This document shows, one piece after another, positions 16,896 to 24,595 of a DNA stretch of 64,000 bases. The DNA is taken from the NCBI GenBank assembly GCA_002102225.1, contig LQPB01000059.1, positions 41,863 to 105,862 of the forward strand. Reading direction: 5' to 3'. The notes beneath the pieces were generated by a model. That model was not told the DNA's origin, made no database searches, and was given only the letters and a program-made list of their open reading frames with translations. Both the position numbers and the translations under genes were made by a program. Each line of letters opens with the position of its first letter. Within the stretch, counting starts at the first letter, position 1. This stretch comes from Mycobacterium interjectum (GTDB lineage Bacteria; Actinomycetota; Actinomycetes; Mycobacteriales; Mycobacteriaceae).

Positions 16896-17284
16896 GTCAG
16901 CTCCCCGGTGAGGAACTGCGCCCGACCGTGCCCGAAAGACCAGTCCTCATCCCCATTTTCGGTGATCGAGACGATCAGATCGGCCGGGTCGATCCCGCAC
17001 CTCTCGGACAGGCTGAGCGCCAGCAGCTCGTAGAACTTCTCCTTCATCGCGCGGGTGCGCCGCCGGCTCACCACGTGCACGATCACCTGCTGCGCCGACC
17101 GGGCGATGCCGAGACCGGTGTCCCAGGCGACGATCTCGTGGGCGGGATGGGTGCGCACCACCTGGTAGCGGTCGCGCGGCGGCACGCCGAACGCCTCGAC
17201 CACGGCCTGGTGGACGGCGTCCAACAGCGCCCGAACCTCCGCCGGCGTGCGGCCCTCGATGAGGTCGATATACAGCAACGGCAT
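16892..17284 (-). CDS. Tautomerase family protein (4-oxalocrotonate tautomerase-like)
   Basis: A 130-residue protein starting Met-Pro, so processing would expose the N-terminal proline that acts as catalytic base in this superfamily. It has 'IDLIEGRTPAEVRALLDAVHQAVVEAFGVPPRDRYQVV', the tautomerase core, and a second half of the same fold, placing it near the double-length cis-CaaD/MSAD-type members. The product of such enzymes depends on context; dehalogenation or tautomerisation of an unsaturated acid are both possible. A ribosome binding site (GAAGGA) precedes the ATG. It is first in an operon with nitronate monooxygenase. Confidence 0.88.
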   Translation of the reverse strand: MPLLYIDLIEGRTPAEVRALLDAVHQAVVEAFGVPPRDRYQVVRTHPAHEIVAWDTGLGIARSAQQVIVHVVSRRRTRAMKEKFYELLALSLSERCGIDPADLIVSITENGDEDWSFGHGRAQFLTGELT

Positions 17285-17345
17285 TGTGTGTCCTTCTTTC
17301 TCCTGACCTGCCCACGACGCTACGACCGCGGGATTCGGCTGTGAA

Positions 17346-17380
17346 ATGCCTGCTGTCATCGATCTATGCTTGTCAGGCAT
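17346..17380. promoter_or_regulatory. Inverted repeat at the LysR gene start (candidate LysR operator)
   Basis: The arms ATGCCTG (17346-17352) and CAGGCAT (17374-17380) are perfect inverted repeats separated by 21 bp. They lie in the 94-bp region between the divergent tautomerase operon and the LysR gene, with the right arm covering the LysR start codon. LysR proteins bind dyad sites in such divergent regions and autoregulate. The assignment is inference from position. Confidence 0.4.
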
Positions 17381-18242
17381 GGGTGCGCTGGACGGTGGCC
17401 GAGTCGAGTTGCGCCACCTCCGGGCATTCGAGGCGGTGGCGCGGCTCAAGTCGTTCACCCACGCCGCCGACGAACTCAGCATCACCCAGCCGGCGCTGAG
17501 TCGCACCGTCCAGCAGCTGGAAGACGCGCTGGGAGTGACGCTGCTCGATCGCAGTTCGCGGCACGTCGAGACGACGCAGGCCGGACGGACATTCCTCGAT
17601 CATGTCGAGCGGGCCCTGGCCGAGCTGGAGCTCGGGTTCGGCGCGGTCCGGCGGCAGGCCAGCATCCGCCTGGGGTTCAGCTGGTTGTTGCCCGACCCCT
17701 GGGCCCAGGACACCGTCGCCAGCTTCGAGCGGGCCACCGGAACCTCGGTCAGGTTGATCCGCACCGACGACGCGCTCACGGCCGTGCAGCAGGGAAAGGT
17801 CGACGTCGCGGTGGTGCGCGGGCGGGTGGCCTCGACCGCGGTGCGGGCCGTCCACCTGTTCAACGAGTCGAGGGTGGCGGTGTGCTCGGTTCACTCCGCC
17901 CTGGCCGAGCTGCCGGAGCTGGCCTGGGCCGAGGTGCCACGCTGGCCGCTGGTGGTCAACACCGCCAGCGGCACCACCGGACCGTGGTCCTGGCCCGCGG
18001 GCGAAGGTCCGGAAAAGATCGTCGAGACAACGAATTTCGACGAGTGGATCGAATCCGTCGCGGCCGATCGCGGCATCGGCGTGATCCCCGACGTCGCCGT
18101 CAGGCGCAACGTTCACCCCGGCGTGCGGTTCATCGCGCTGCGGGGAGCACCCGAAAGCCCCGTCTCGCTCGCGTTTCTGCCCCGCGCCCGCAACGCCGTG
18201 CTGCGCCGCTTTGTCGAGGCCGCCCTAAAAAGTGCTCAATGA
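17379..18242 (+). CDS. LysR-family transcriptional regulator
   Basis: This 287-residue protein starts with the LysR winged helix-turn-helix ('ELRHLRAFEAVARLKSFTHAADELSITQPALSRTVQQLE', residues 10-48), followed by a two-lobed effector-binding domain. It is divergent from the tautomerase-nitronate monooxygenase operon, the usual arrangement for a LysR activator and its targets. The effector is unknown but could be the pathway substrate. ATG 17379 gives the usual short N-terminus before the helix-turn-helix. Its end overlaps the convergent hydrolase by 7 bp. Confidence 0.93.
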   Translation: MGALDGGRVELRHLRAFEAVARLKSFTHAADELSITQPALSRTVQQLEDALGVTLLDRSSRHVETTQAGRTFLDHVERALAELELGFGAVRRQASIRLGFSWLLPDPWAQDTVASFERATGTSVRLIRTDDALTAVQQGKVDVAVVRGRVASTAVRAVHLFNESRVAVCSVHSALAELPELAWAEVPRWPLVVNTASGTTGPWSWPAGEGPEKIVETTNFDEWIESVAADRGIGVIPDVAVRRNVHPGVRFIALRGAPESPVSLAFLPRARNAVLRRFVEAALKSAQ

Positions 18243-19069
18243 GCGCTCAAGCGATCGCCGTGAGCGCACGCCGCGCCGGTGACCGATCGCAGAAACGGTT
18301 CCACGACGGCGAGAAAGCCCTGCGGATCCGAGGAGAACACCACGTGCCCGGTGTCGAGAATCTCGAGCCGCGAATCGACGATCGCCGCATGGGTCGCGCG
18401 CCCGGCGCTCAAGGGTATGGCGATGTCCTTCTTGCCCCACACGATGAGAGTGGGTGCCGACAGGCCGGCCGCCCGGCCGCGCAGGTCGTGCTCGGCCGTG
18501 GCGAAGCTTCGCCACAGGGCGGCGCCGGTCCGGGCGCCCTCCGGGGTCTTGGCCACCGCGATCGCGCGTGCGGCGATCTCGCGGTCGCTGTCGGTCTGGG
18601 CCTTCATGTAGCCACGGACCAGCAGGGGAGCTACCCGGCGGAACGCCCCCGCCCGTCCAAGCACGCGACAGAACATGCGGGACAACGGGTTCCACGGCAC
18701 AAATCCGCCCGAGTTGACCAGAACCAATCCCGCCACCAACGCGGGACGGTTGATCGCCAGCCGCGCGGAGGCGAACCCGCCGACCGAGTTTCCGATCAGC
18801 ACGGTGCGCTTCAGGCCAAGGCCGTCGACGACGTCCTCGAGCACGTCCGCGAACAGCGGTGCGCCGGCCTCCAAAGAGGCGTCCACGGGATCCGAACCCC
18901 CATGCCCGGGCCAATCCACCGCGATGGTGCGGTAGCGGCGGGACAGGGTGTCCACGATCGGGTCGAAGTCGTGCCGGTCATGCAGCGTGGCGTGCAGCAA
19001 CAAAACGTTTGGGCCACTGCCTAATTCGCGATAGGCAACGCGTCCGGCCCGGGTCTGGATGGTCGTCAT
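18236..19069 (-). CDS. Alpha/beta hydrolase
   Basis: A 277-residue hydrolase with the nucleophile elbow 'GNSVGG' (Ser95), the acid residue in 'VWGKKDIAIP' and the catalytic histidine in 'DTGHVVF'. A cap domain lies between residues 130 and 200. This organisation fits C-C hydrolases or esterases of aromatic and lactone catabolism; the substrate is not evident. The ATG at 19069 has a good ribosome binding site (GAGAGGGAA). It is divergent from an Mpo1-like gene and TetR gene, and the palindrome at 19089-19106 sits in its promoter region, so TetR control is likely. Confidence 0.9.
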   Translation of the reverse strand: MTTIQTRAGRVAYRELGSGPNVLLLHATLHDRHDFDPIVDTLSRRYRTIAVDWPGHGGSDPVDASLEAGAPLFADVLEDVVDGLGLKRTVLIGNSVGGFASARLAINRPALVAGLVLVNSGGFVPWNPLSRMFCRVLGRAGAFRRVAPLLVRGYMKAQTDSDREIAARAIAVAKTPEGARTGAALWRSFATAEHDLRGRAAGLSAPTLIVWGKKDIAIPLSAGRATHAAIVDSRLEILDTGHVVFSSDPQGFLAVVEPFLRSVTGAACAHGDRLSAH

Positions 19070-19088
19070 GCGATTCCCTCTCCGTGGT

Positions 19089-19106
19089 TGACCGACTGGT
19101 CGGTCA
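19089..19106. promoter_or_regulatory. 18-bp palindrome, probable TetR operator
   Basis: TGACCGACTGGTCGGTCA reads as two 8-bp arms (TGACCGAC and GTCGGTCA) around a 2-bp centre, a perfect inverted repeat apart from the centre. It lies 20 bp upstream of the hydrolase start and 49 bp upstream of the Mpo1-like gene, in the divergent promoter region. GACCGACNNGTCGGTC is a common form of TetR/AcrR operator in actinobacteria. The TetR gene two genes away is the obvious candidate ligand. Confidence 0.72.
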
Positions 19107-19154
19107 TCGGTTACGTTACAACGAGAGCACCGCCGTGACAAGGAGGCAATCGAG

Positions 19155-19502
19155 ATGCAAACGGCCCCGCCGCCCCAAGCGCCATTCGCCGACAAGATGG
19201 CCTACTACCGGACCCAACACACCTCAAAGGGGGTCAGGGCAACCCATCTCGTCGGCACGCCGATCATCGCGGCCGGCATGCCGCTCCTGCTCGCCAAGCC
19301 GAAGGTCGGCGCCGAGATGTTCGTCGGGGGGTGGGTCATGCAGATCCTCGGGCACCGGCTGTTCGAGAAGAACCTGCCGTCGACCCACAAGGGCTGGATC
19401 ACCTACCAACTCACCGGCGTGGTCCACGTCTGCGAGCAGTACGGCGACATGCTGGCCCGCCGCAGCCAACGCAAAGCCGGGGACCGGGCGGTCGTGCGGT
19501 GA
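19155..19502 (+). CDS. Mpo1/DUF962-like small protein
   Basis: A 115-residue protein with 'YRTQHTSKGVRATHLVGTPIIAAG' (residues 18-41) and 'FEKNLPSTHKGW', the conserved histidine-containing blocks of the DUF962/Mpo1-like family. Yeast Mpo1 is a 2-hydroxy fatty acid dioxygenase; bacterial members are poorly studied. One or two hydrophobic stretches (36-60) suggest membrane association. AAGGAGG precedes the ATG by 8 bp, a strong ribosome binding site. The TetR start overlaps its stop by 4 bp. Confidence 0.85.
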   Translation: MQTAPPPQAPFADKMAYYRTQHTSKGVRATHLVGTPIIAAGMPLLLAKPKVGAEMFVGGWVMQILGHRLFEKNLPSTHKGWITYQLTGVVHVCEQYGDMLARRSQRKAGDRAVVR

Positions 19503-20041
19503 GGCCCCCGGAGCCCGGACGCAACGCGCTGCTGGACGCGGGGCAGCGGCTGCTGGGATCGGCCGACCTGGCCAGGATCTCGGTCAACGCGATCGTCGCC
19601 GAGGCCGGCATGGCCAAAGGCAGCTTCTATCAGCACTGGCCCAGCCGGTCCGAGTACCTGCGGGCCTTGCACGCCCGATTCCATGACGACCTGGAGGAGT
19701 CGATCACCACTGCGATGGGCGACCTGCCGCCCGGCCGCGACCGGCTCGAAGCCGGGATGAACGCCTACCTCGACGGCTGCCTGGCCGACCCGGCCACCAA
19801 GGCCTTGCTCGTCCAATCACGCACCGAGGCCGGCCTGAGCGACCTGGTGGCCGCGCGAAACCAGAGCTCGGCCACGCTGATCCTGCCGGACCTGGCCGCA
19901 CTCGGCTGGGCGCCGCCGGAGCCGGTCGCGGTGCTCCTCGTTGCGGCCGTTGCGGAGATCGCCCTGATCGAGCTGGCCGGCGGGAAGCGCGACAAACAGC
20001 TACGCCGCGGGCTGCTTCGGCTCGCTACGCGAACGGGCTAG
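19499..20041 (+). CDS. TetR/AcrR-family transcriptional repressor
   Basis: A 180-residue protein with an N-terminal TetR helix-turn-helix ('LARISVNAIVAEAGMAKGSFYQHWPSRSEYLRAL', about residues 22-55) and a helical ligand-binding domain. The GTG at 19499 overlaps the preceding stop as GTGA, so it is coupled to the Mpo1-like gene. With the palindrome at 19089-19106 in the promoter, the simplest model is an autoregulated operon plus repression of the divergent hydrolase. The ligand is unknown. Confidence 0.92.
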   Translation: MRPPEPGRNALLDAGQRLLGSADLARISVNAIVAEAGMAKGSFYQHWPSRSEYLRALHARFHDDLEESITTAMGDLPPGRDRLEAGMNAYLDGCLADPATKALLVQSRTEAGLSDLVAARNQSSATLILPDLAALGWAPPEPVAVLLVAAVAEIALIELAGGKRDKQLRRGLLRLATRTG

Positions 20042-20051
20042 CAACTACCCG

Positions 20052-20909
20052 TCAGGGCTTGCACGCGGGCTCCAGCGGTAGCACCGGGCCGCCGGATTGC
20101 AGGGACAGCAGGTACAGGTAGGTCGCCAGCGAATGCTCGCACAGCACCGAATATTTCACCAGCACCTTTGGCGGAAGCGGCACCAGCCGGATGGGATTCA
20201 GGTCGTAGCGGGTGAGCACGTGCTCATAGTCGACGGGAGGCGGCAACGCGGGGACGACGTCCAGCCGGTTCGCGACGCGATAGGACTTCGCGACCACCTG
20301 GTCGTAGGTGCTGGCAAACAGCGAATCCCCGGTGCGCGGGCTGGCATAGGTGTAGACGGCCGGGTCGGTGAATGTCGTGTTCGCCGCCATGTCGAGGGCG
20401 AGCAGCGTCGCCAGGGCTCCGCCCAGGCTGTGCCCGCAGATCGTGACGGCGCCGATGGGCTGTGAAAACGGAAGCGTCGCAAACGCTTTGACGAGTGCTG
20501 GCGCCCCCGCGTCGGTGGCCACCCGCAGGGACTGGTACATCGCGGTGAAGCCGTCCTCCGTATGGCCGGCGCCGGCCAGGAAGGGGCAGGGCACCTGGCG
20601 AAAATCCGCGTCGTGAATCCATTCCAGCGTTCCCTCGGTGCCGCGCAGCGCGATTGCCACGTCGCCGGTCTTGTTCTCCTGGCAGACCAGTCCGATGGAC
20701 ACCTCGACGTCTGCTCGGGCCGGGTTCATGTCCGTCGCAAGGTCATTGGCGTAGATCGTCGTGACCACGGCGTAGTCGATGCCGCCGGCGCGCACGGCCT
20801 GGCCGGCCCTGTTCGTCAGGTCGCCCGGCGAGATCGCGTAGGTGGCGTTGACGAGCTGGCCGACTTCGATTGCCTTGGTTACATCGAACGCCGGCGGCGT
20901 CGCCGGCAT
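20052..20909 (-). CDS. Class 3 lipase family protein
   Basis: The 285-residue protein contains the lipase_3 core: 'AIALRGTEG' before the oxyanion region, the nucleophile elbow GHSLG at 159-163 (Ser161) and 'YTYASPRTGDSLFAS' after it. No clear signal peptide is present at the ATG at 20909. It probably hydrolyses acylglycerols or other esters. The start overlaps the lppC stop by one base (TGATG), so it is coupled to a lipoprotein gene. This is the last gene before the order returns to that of M. tuberculosis. Confidence 0.9.
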   Translation of the reverse strand: MPATPPAFDVTKAIEVGQLVNATYAISPGDLTNRAGQAVRAGGIDYAVVTTIYANDLATDMNPARADVEVSIGLVCQENKTGDVAIALRGTEGTLEWIHDADFRQVPCPFLAGAGHTEDGFTAMYQSLRVATDAGAPALVKAFATLPFSQPIGAVTICGHSLGGALATLLALDMAANTTFTDPAVYTYASPRTGDSLFASTYDQVVAKSYRVANRLDVVPALPPPVDYEHVLTRYDLNPIRLVPLPPKVLVKYSVLCEHSLATYLYLLSLQSGGPVLPLEPACKP

Positions 20910-21517
20910 CAGCCCGCAAACGTTCCGGTGAACTGCGCCCGTGCGGACGCGGCCCGCGCGATCGCCTGCGCCGCCTGTGGCCCGGCGAGTCCAGGCGGGA
21001 GCTCGTACGTGGCGGGCAGCTGGTAGAGGGTGAACCGGTAGTGGTGCACGCCGGTGCCCGCGGGCGGGCAGGGCGCGCCGTAACCGGCCTGGCCGGCCGA
21101 GTTGGGCAGGCCGATCCCGCCGGCGGGGGTCTGGCCCTCCGCGGTGCTGCCGGCACCGGGCGGGATGCCGACGACGAGCCAGTGCACATAGGGCCCGCGC
21201 GGGGCGTCGGGGTCGTCGACAACCAGCGCCCCGCCCAAAGGCGCCGACCATGTCAGCGGAGGCGCGACGCCGGCCCCCTGACAGGTGTATTGCGCGGGAA
21301 TCGGCGCACCGTCGGCGAACGCCGGGCTGCTGATCAGCAGCGGCCCGTCGCCGGGCGCCTGCGCGACGGTGCGACCCAGGGTGGTCACCTTTGGCGTCGG
21401 CGAACCCGTTGTGCGGCTGCCATCGCTGCCGCCGCACGCGGACAGCGCCACGAACAGCGCCACACCGGCGCCGACCCATGCGATGCGACCAAGCGTCCTC
21501 GCCCGTGTGGATGTCAT
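20909..21517 (-). CDS. lppC: PEBP-family (YbhB/YbcL) lipoprotein LppC
   Basis: A 202-residue lipoprotein. The signal peptide 'RIAWVGAGVALFVALSAC' ends in a lipobox with the acylated Cys28, followed by a Ser/Gly/Thr linker. The rest is a phosphatidylethanolamine-binding-protein fold: 'PLTWSAPLGGALVVDDPDAPRGPYVHWLVVGIPPG', with the conserved DPDAP and HW residues, and 'YGAPCPPAGTGVHHYRFTLY'. Length and position match Rv1911c (LppC). The ATG at 21517 opens the signal peptide; the frame is open 20 codons upstream. Function is unknown. Confidence 0.9.
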   Translation of the reverse strand: MTSTRARTLGRIAWVGAGVALFVALSACGGSDGSRTTGSPTPKVTTLGRTVAQAPGDGPLLISSPAFADGAPIPAQYTCQGAGVAPPLTWSAPLGGALVVDDPDAPRGPYVHWLVVGIPPGAGSTAEGQTPAGGIGLPNSAGQAGYGAPCPPAGTGVHHYRFTLYQLPATYELPPGLAGPQAAQAIARAASARAQFTGTFAG

Positions 21518-21554
21518 ACAGGACAGTGTCGCTCCGGAAGCGTGGGTCCGGAAG

Positions 21555-21998
21555 CTACTTGCCGCCCTTGACTTCAAGCACTCGCTTGCGCAGGCCGTCG
21601 GTCGCCGTCTCCATCAGTCCCTTGGCCCCCCGCCTGACGAGGAATCCCGGGACCGGCGCGGAAAGATCGACGGTGAGGTCGAAGCGCACCCGGGTCGAAT
21701 CGCCCTCGGGCGTCAGCGTGTAACGGCCCTCCTGCGCGCGTTGCTGCTTCGAGCTCTCCAGCGTCCAGCCCACGCCGTCGTCGTGAACGGAGTAGTCGAG
21801 CACCTGCTCGTCGCTGACGCCCACGATCTTCACCGTCTGCCGCGATTTGCTCGGACGGCCCTCGTCGTCGCGCTCCAGGATTTCGACCTTCTGGTGAATC
21901 GAGGACCACTCGGTCAACGACTCGAGGTCGAACAGCACGTCCATGATCTCGTCGGGCGTCGCGTCGATGACGACTTCGCGCGATTCGGTGATAGCCAT
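21555..21998 (-). CDS. SRPBCC/Coq10-like polyketide cyclase family protein
   Basis: A 147-residue START-like protein: 'REVVIDATPDEIMDVLFDLESLTEWSS' at the N-terminus (residues 7-33) is the classical family opening, and the C-terminal helix 'KGLMETATDGLRKRVLEVKG' closes the cavity. Likely a ligand-binding or membrane-associated cyclase-like protein; the ligand is unknown. It stands 37 bp upstream of lppC on the same strand and 35 bp after fadB5, so the genes could be read as one unit. Confidence 0.86.
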   Translation of the reverse strand: MAITESREVVIDATPDEIMDVLFDLESLTEWSSIHQKVEILERDDEGRPSKSRQTVKIVGVSDEQVLDYSVHDDGVGWTLESSKQQRAQEGRYTLTPEGDSTRVRFDLTVDLSAPVPGFLVRRGAKGLMETATDGLRKRVLEVKGGK

Positions 21999-22033
21999 GA
22001 GGGACTAGTAGCCACTGTCGCGGTGACAAAAAC

Positions 22034-23038
22034 TCACGGCACCAGCACGACCTTGCCGACGTTCTCCCGGGCCGCCAGGATGCGGTGGGCTTCGGGCGCG
22101 TCGGCGAACGGCACCGCCGCGTGCACGACGGGGGCGATCGTGCCGTCGTCGAGCGCCTTGGCCAGGGGCGTGATCCAGGGCTCGAGCGTGCCGCGGTCGT
22201 CCCACAACCGCAGCATGTTCAGCCCGATGACGGCCTTCGACTCCGAGAGCTGGTCCAGCAGGTTGAACCCGCGCAGCATTGCCAGCGCGTGCGGCGCGGC
22301 CGCGCGTAGCGAGCGCTTCTCCCCGTGCTGCATCGCCGAAACCCCGTAGCCCACCAGCCTGCCGCCCGGGCGCAGCAGGGCATACGACCGCCGCAGCGAC
22401 GTGCCGCCCAGCGCGTCGAGCACCACGTCGTAGGGGCCGAGACCCTCCCACCAGCCATCGCGGCGGTAGTCGATCGCCCGGTCCACGCCCAACTCGGCCA
22501 GCTTCGCGTGTTTGGCGGGCGAGGCGGTGCCGTGCACGTCGGCCCCGGCGGCCTTCGCGAACTGCACCGCGGCAATTCCGACACCGCCGGCGGCGGCGTG
22601 CACCAGCACCCGCTCGCCGGCGCGCAGCGACCCGTATCCGTGCAGTGCGGCCCAGGCGGTCGCGTAGTTGACGGGAACCGCCGCGCCCTGTTCGAAGCTC
22701 AACGCGTCGGGCAGCCGCACGGAATCGCTCGCCGCGACGTTGACGACCTCGGCGTAGCCACCAAACCGGGTGCCCGCCAGCACCCGTTCGCCGACCCGGC
22801 CGGCGTCGACCCCGTCACCGACCGCCTCGACCGTCCCGGCCACTTCGTAGCCAACCACCGCCGGCAGTTTCGGCGCGTCGGGATACATGCCGACGCGGGC
22901 CAGATGGTCGGCGAAGTTCACCCCGGCCGCGCGCACGGCGACCCGCAGCTGGCCCGGACCCGGCGGCGGCGGGTCGGGGCGCTGCTGGACCTGTAAGACC
23001 GAAGGGTCGCCGTGCTTGGTGATGACGATTGCGCGCAT
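22034..23038 (-). CDS. fadB5: Quinone oxidoreductase-like medium-chain dehydrogenase
   Basis: The 334-residue zinc-independent MDR protein starts 'MRAIVITKHGDPSVLQV', has 'GVNFADHLARVGMYP' and the NADPH motif 'VLVHAAAGGVGIAAVQFAK' (near 143-161) of quinone oxidoreductases. The zinc-binding cysteines of alcohol dehydrogenases are absent. Length equals the recalled 334 of Rv1912c, named FadB5 although it is not a typical 3-hydroxyacyl-CoA dehydrogenase. It probably reduces quinones or enones with NADPH. Confidence 0.92.
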   Translation of the reverse strand: MRAIVITKHGDPSVLQVQQRPDPPPPGPGQLRVAVRAAGVNFADHLARVGMYPDAPKLPAVVGYEVAGTVEAVGDGVDAGRVGERVLAGTRFGGYAEVVNVAASDSVRLPDALSFEQGAAVPVNYATAWAALHGYGSLRAGERVLVHAAAGGVGIAAVQFAKAAGADVHGTASPAKHAKLAELGVDRAIDYRRDGWWEGLGPYDVVLDALGGTSLRRSYALLRPGGRLVGYGVSAMQHGEKRSLRAAAPHALAMLRGFNLLDQLSESKAVIGLNMLRLWDDRGTLEPWITPLAKALDDGTIAPVVHAAVPFADAPEAHRILAARENVGKVVLVP

Positions 23039-23058
23039 CGTGGTTGCTCCTCGAGGAT

Positions 23059-23481
23059 TCAGGCCGGTGCGGCGGCGTCGGAAAGGCGGGGGAGAACGAC
23101 GTCGCGCCAGCCGGGGCCCATGCGGTCGAAGGCCGCGGCCATCCTCTTGTCATTGAGGTCAAAACCGCTGTGCTCCAAAAACACTCGGGTTCCGGTACCT
23201 TCCGTCTCCAGGCGCCAGGTGAGCGTCCAGGCCGGGGTGAAGGTATAGACGAAGCGATGCGGGGGATCGACCTCGAGCACCTCGCACGGTTGCCTGCCGT
23301 AGCCGGGCATGTCCAGGGTGAAGTGGTGGCCGACGACGGCGGCCACGTCCCCCTCGGCCCACCACCGTGCCATCAGCTCCGGTTCGGTCAGCATTCGCCA
23401 CACCCTCGCCGGTGGTGCGGCAACGAATTGGTCGACGCGGATGACGGCGGGCGCGTTGCGTGCCACGGGTGTCTCGGTCAT
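23059..23481 (-). CDS. AHSA1/SRPBCC-family protein
   Basis: A 140-residue AHSA1 domain: 'RVDQFVAAPPARVWRMLTEPELMARWWAEGDVAAVVGHHFTLDM' (residues 15-58) and 'PPHRFVYTFTPAWTLTWRLE'. Such proteins frequently follow an ArsR gene in actinobacteria and may sense or bind a hydrophobic ligand. The ATG at 23481 overlaps the ArsR stop by 4 bp (ATGA). The pair is an insertion between the fadB5 and Rv1913 homologues. Confidence 0.9.
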   Translation of the reverse strand: MTETPVARNAPAVIRVDQFVAAPPARVWRMLTEPELMARWWAEGDVAAVVGHHFTLDMPGYGRQPCEVLEVDPPHRFVYTFTPAWTLTWRLETEGTGTRVFLEHSGFDLNDKRMAAAFDRMGPGWRDVVLPRLSDAAAPA

Positions 23482-23792
23482 TCCAGCTCCTCGGCTGCCT
23501 CGGCGAGCCCGACCAGACGAGCGCGCCAGAACTTCTCGAACGGATGTAGCCACTCACCGAGCTGCGCCAGCGGTTCCGCGGTCAGTCGGTAGATGCGCCG
23601 GCGCCCTTGCGGCTCGTCGGCCACCAACCCGGCGTCGCGCAACACCTTGAGGTGCTCGGCGACCGCCGGGCGGCTGAGCTCGAACCGGTCGCTGAGTTCC
23701 CCCGCGGACAGCGGCCGCGCCGTGAGGAGCTCGAGCAGCTCCCGACGCACCGGGTTCGCCAGGGCGACAAACACGCGATCGGCCGCGGCCAC
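23478..23792 (-). CDS. ArsR-family transcriptional repressor
   Basis: A 104-residue ArsR-type winged helix ('RVFVALANPVRRELLELLTARPLSAGELSDRFELSRPAVAEHLKVLRDAGLV'). The CxC metal-binding motif of metal-sensing members is absent, so this belongs to the group that is paired with AHSA1 proteins and senses something other than a metal. The GTG at 23792 is chosen because a perfect palindrome begins 12 bp upstream and would otherwise fall inside the gene. Autoregulation is very likely. Confidence 0.9.
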   Translation of the reverse strand: MAAADRVFVALANPVRRELLELLTARPLSAGELSDRFELSRPAVAEHLKVLRDAGLVADEPQGRRRIYRLTAEPLAQLGEWLHPFEKFWRARLVGLAEAAEELE

Positions 23793-23803
23793 GCCGCCAC
23801 GAT

Positions 23804-23823
23804 ATGTCGGGCGTTCCCGACAT
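23804..23823. promoter_or_regulatory. Perfect 8-4-8 palindrome, probable ArsR operator
   Basis: ATGTCGGGCGTTCCCGACAT: arms ATGTCGGG and CCCGACAT around a 4-bp centre. A third related half-site, CCGACATG, lies at 23835-23842. The element is in the divergent region between the ArsR gene (start 23792) and the MBL-fold gene. It is the expected position and shape for an autoregulated ArsR operator, possibly controlling both directions. Confidence 0.72.
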
Positions 23824-23878
23824 GTCAACTTTTTCCGACATGTTCCACCGGGGCCCCGCTGCGGCTACCGTCCTTTTT

Positions 23879-24595
23879 GTGCACTTCGCTTGGGCGCGAC
23901 TGACCGACACCGTGCATCGCTGCCGGTTGGCGTTCTGCGACGTCACGATCGGGCTGGTGCGCGGCGACGACGGAGCGATGATCATCGACACCGGAACCAC
24001 CCTCGCCGAAGCCGCCGCGATCGAGGCCGATGCACGACAGCTCACGGGGCGCCAGGTGACTCACGTTGTGTTGACGCACCAGCACTTCGACCATGTCCTG
24101 GGTTGCTCGGCGTTCGGCGCCGCCGAAATCCACTGCGCGCCCGAGGTTGTCGAATATCTGACCTCGTGCACCGCGCACCTTCGCGAACACGCGCTGAGCT
24201 ACGGCGCGAACGCCGCGGAAGTCGATCGCGCGATTGCGGCGCTGAAGCCACCCCGGCGCGGTCGCTACGAAACCGCGATCGAGCTGGGCGACCGCACCGT
24301 CACGCTGACTCACCCGGGGCGCGGCCACACGACGGCGGACCTGGTCGCGGTGGTGCCCGCCCGGGACGGTCACCACGACCCGGTCGTGGTGTTCACCGGT
24401 GACCTGGTCGAGGAGTCCGCCGACCCGTACATCGACGCCGATTCCGATGTGGCGGCCTGGCCGGCAACCCTTGATCGAGTCCTCGAGATCGGTGGGCCCC
24501 AAGCCGTGTACGTGCCGGGCCACGGCAAGGTGGTCGACGCCGAGTTCATCCGGCGCCAGCGGGATTGGTTGAGCGCCCGCGGCAGCCCGCGATGA
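23879..24595 (+). CDS. Metallo-beta-lactamase-fold hydrolase (Rv1913-like)
   Basis: A 238-residue MBL-fold enzyme with the metal motif HQHFDH at residues 67-72, a downstream 'HPGRGHTTADLV' histidine, the bridging aspartate in 'VVFTGDLVEE' and a last histidine in 'YVPGHGKVV'. All ligands of a dinuclear zinc hydrolase are present. The GTG at 23879 is preferred; ATG codons at 23822 and 23840 are in frame but lie within the ArsR operator half-sites. Position matches Rv1913. Substrate is unknown. Confidence 0.86.
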   Translation: MHFAWARLTDTVHRCRLAFCDVTIGLVRGDDGAMIIDTGTTLAEAAAIEADARQLTGRQVTHVVLTHQHFDHVLGCSAFGAAEIHCAPEVVEYLTSCTAHLREHALSYGANAAEVDRAIAALKPPRRGRYETAIELGDRTVTLTHPGRGHTTADLVAVVPARDGHHDPVVVFTGDLVEESADPYIDADSDVAAWPATLDRVLEIGGPQAVYVPGHGKVVDAEFIRRQRDWLSARGSPR

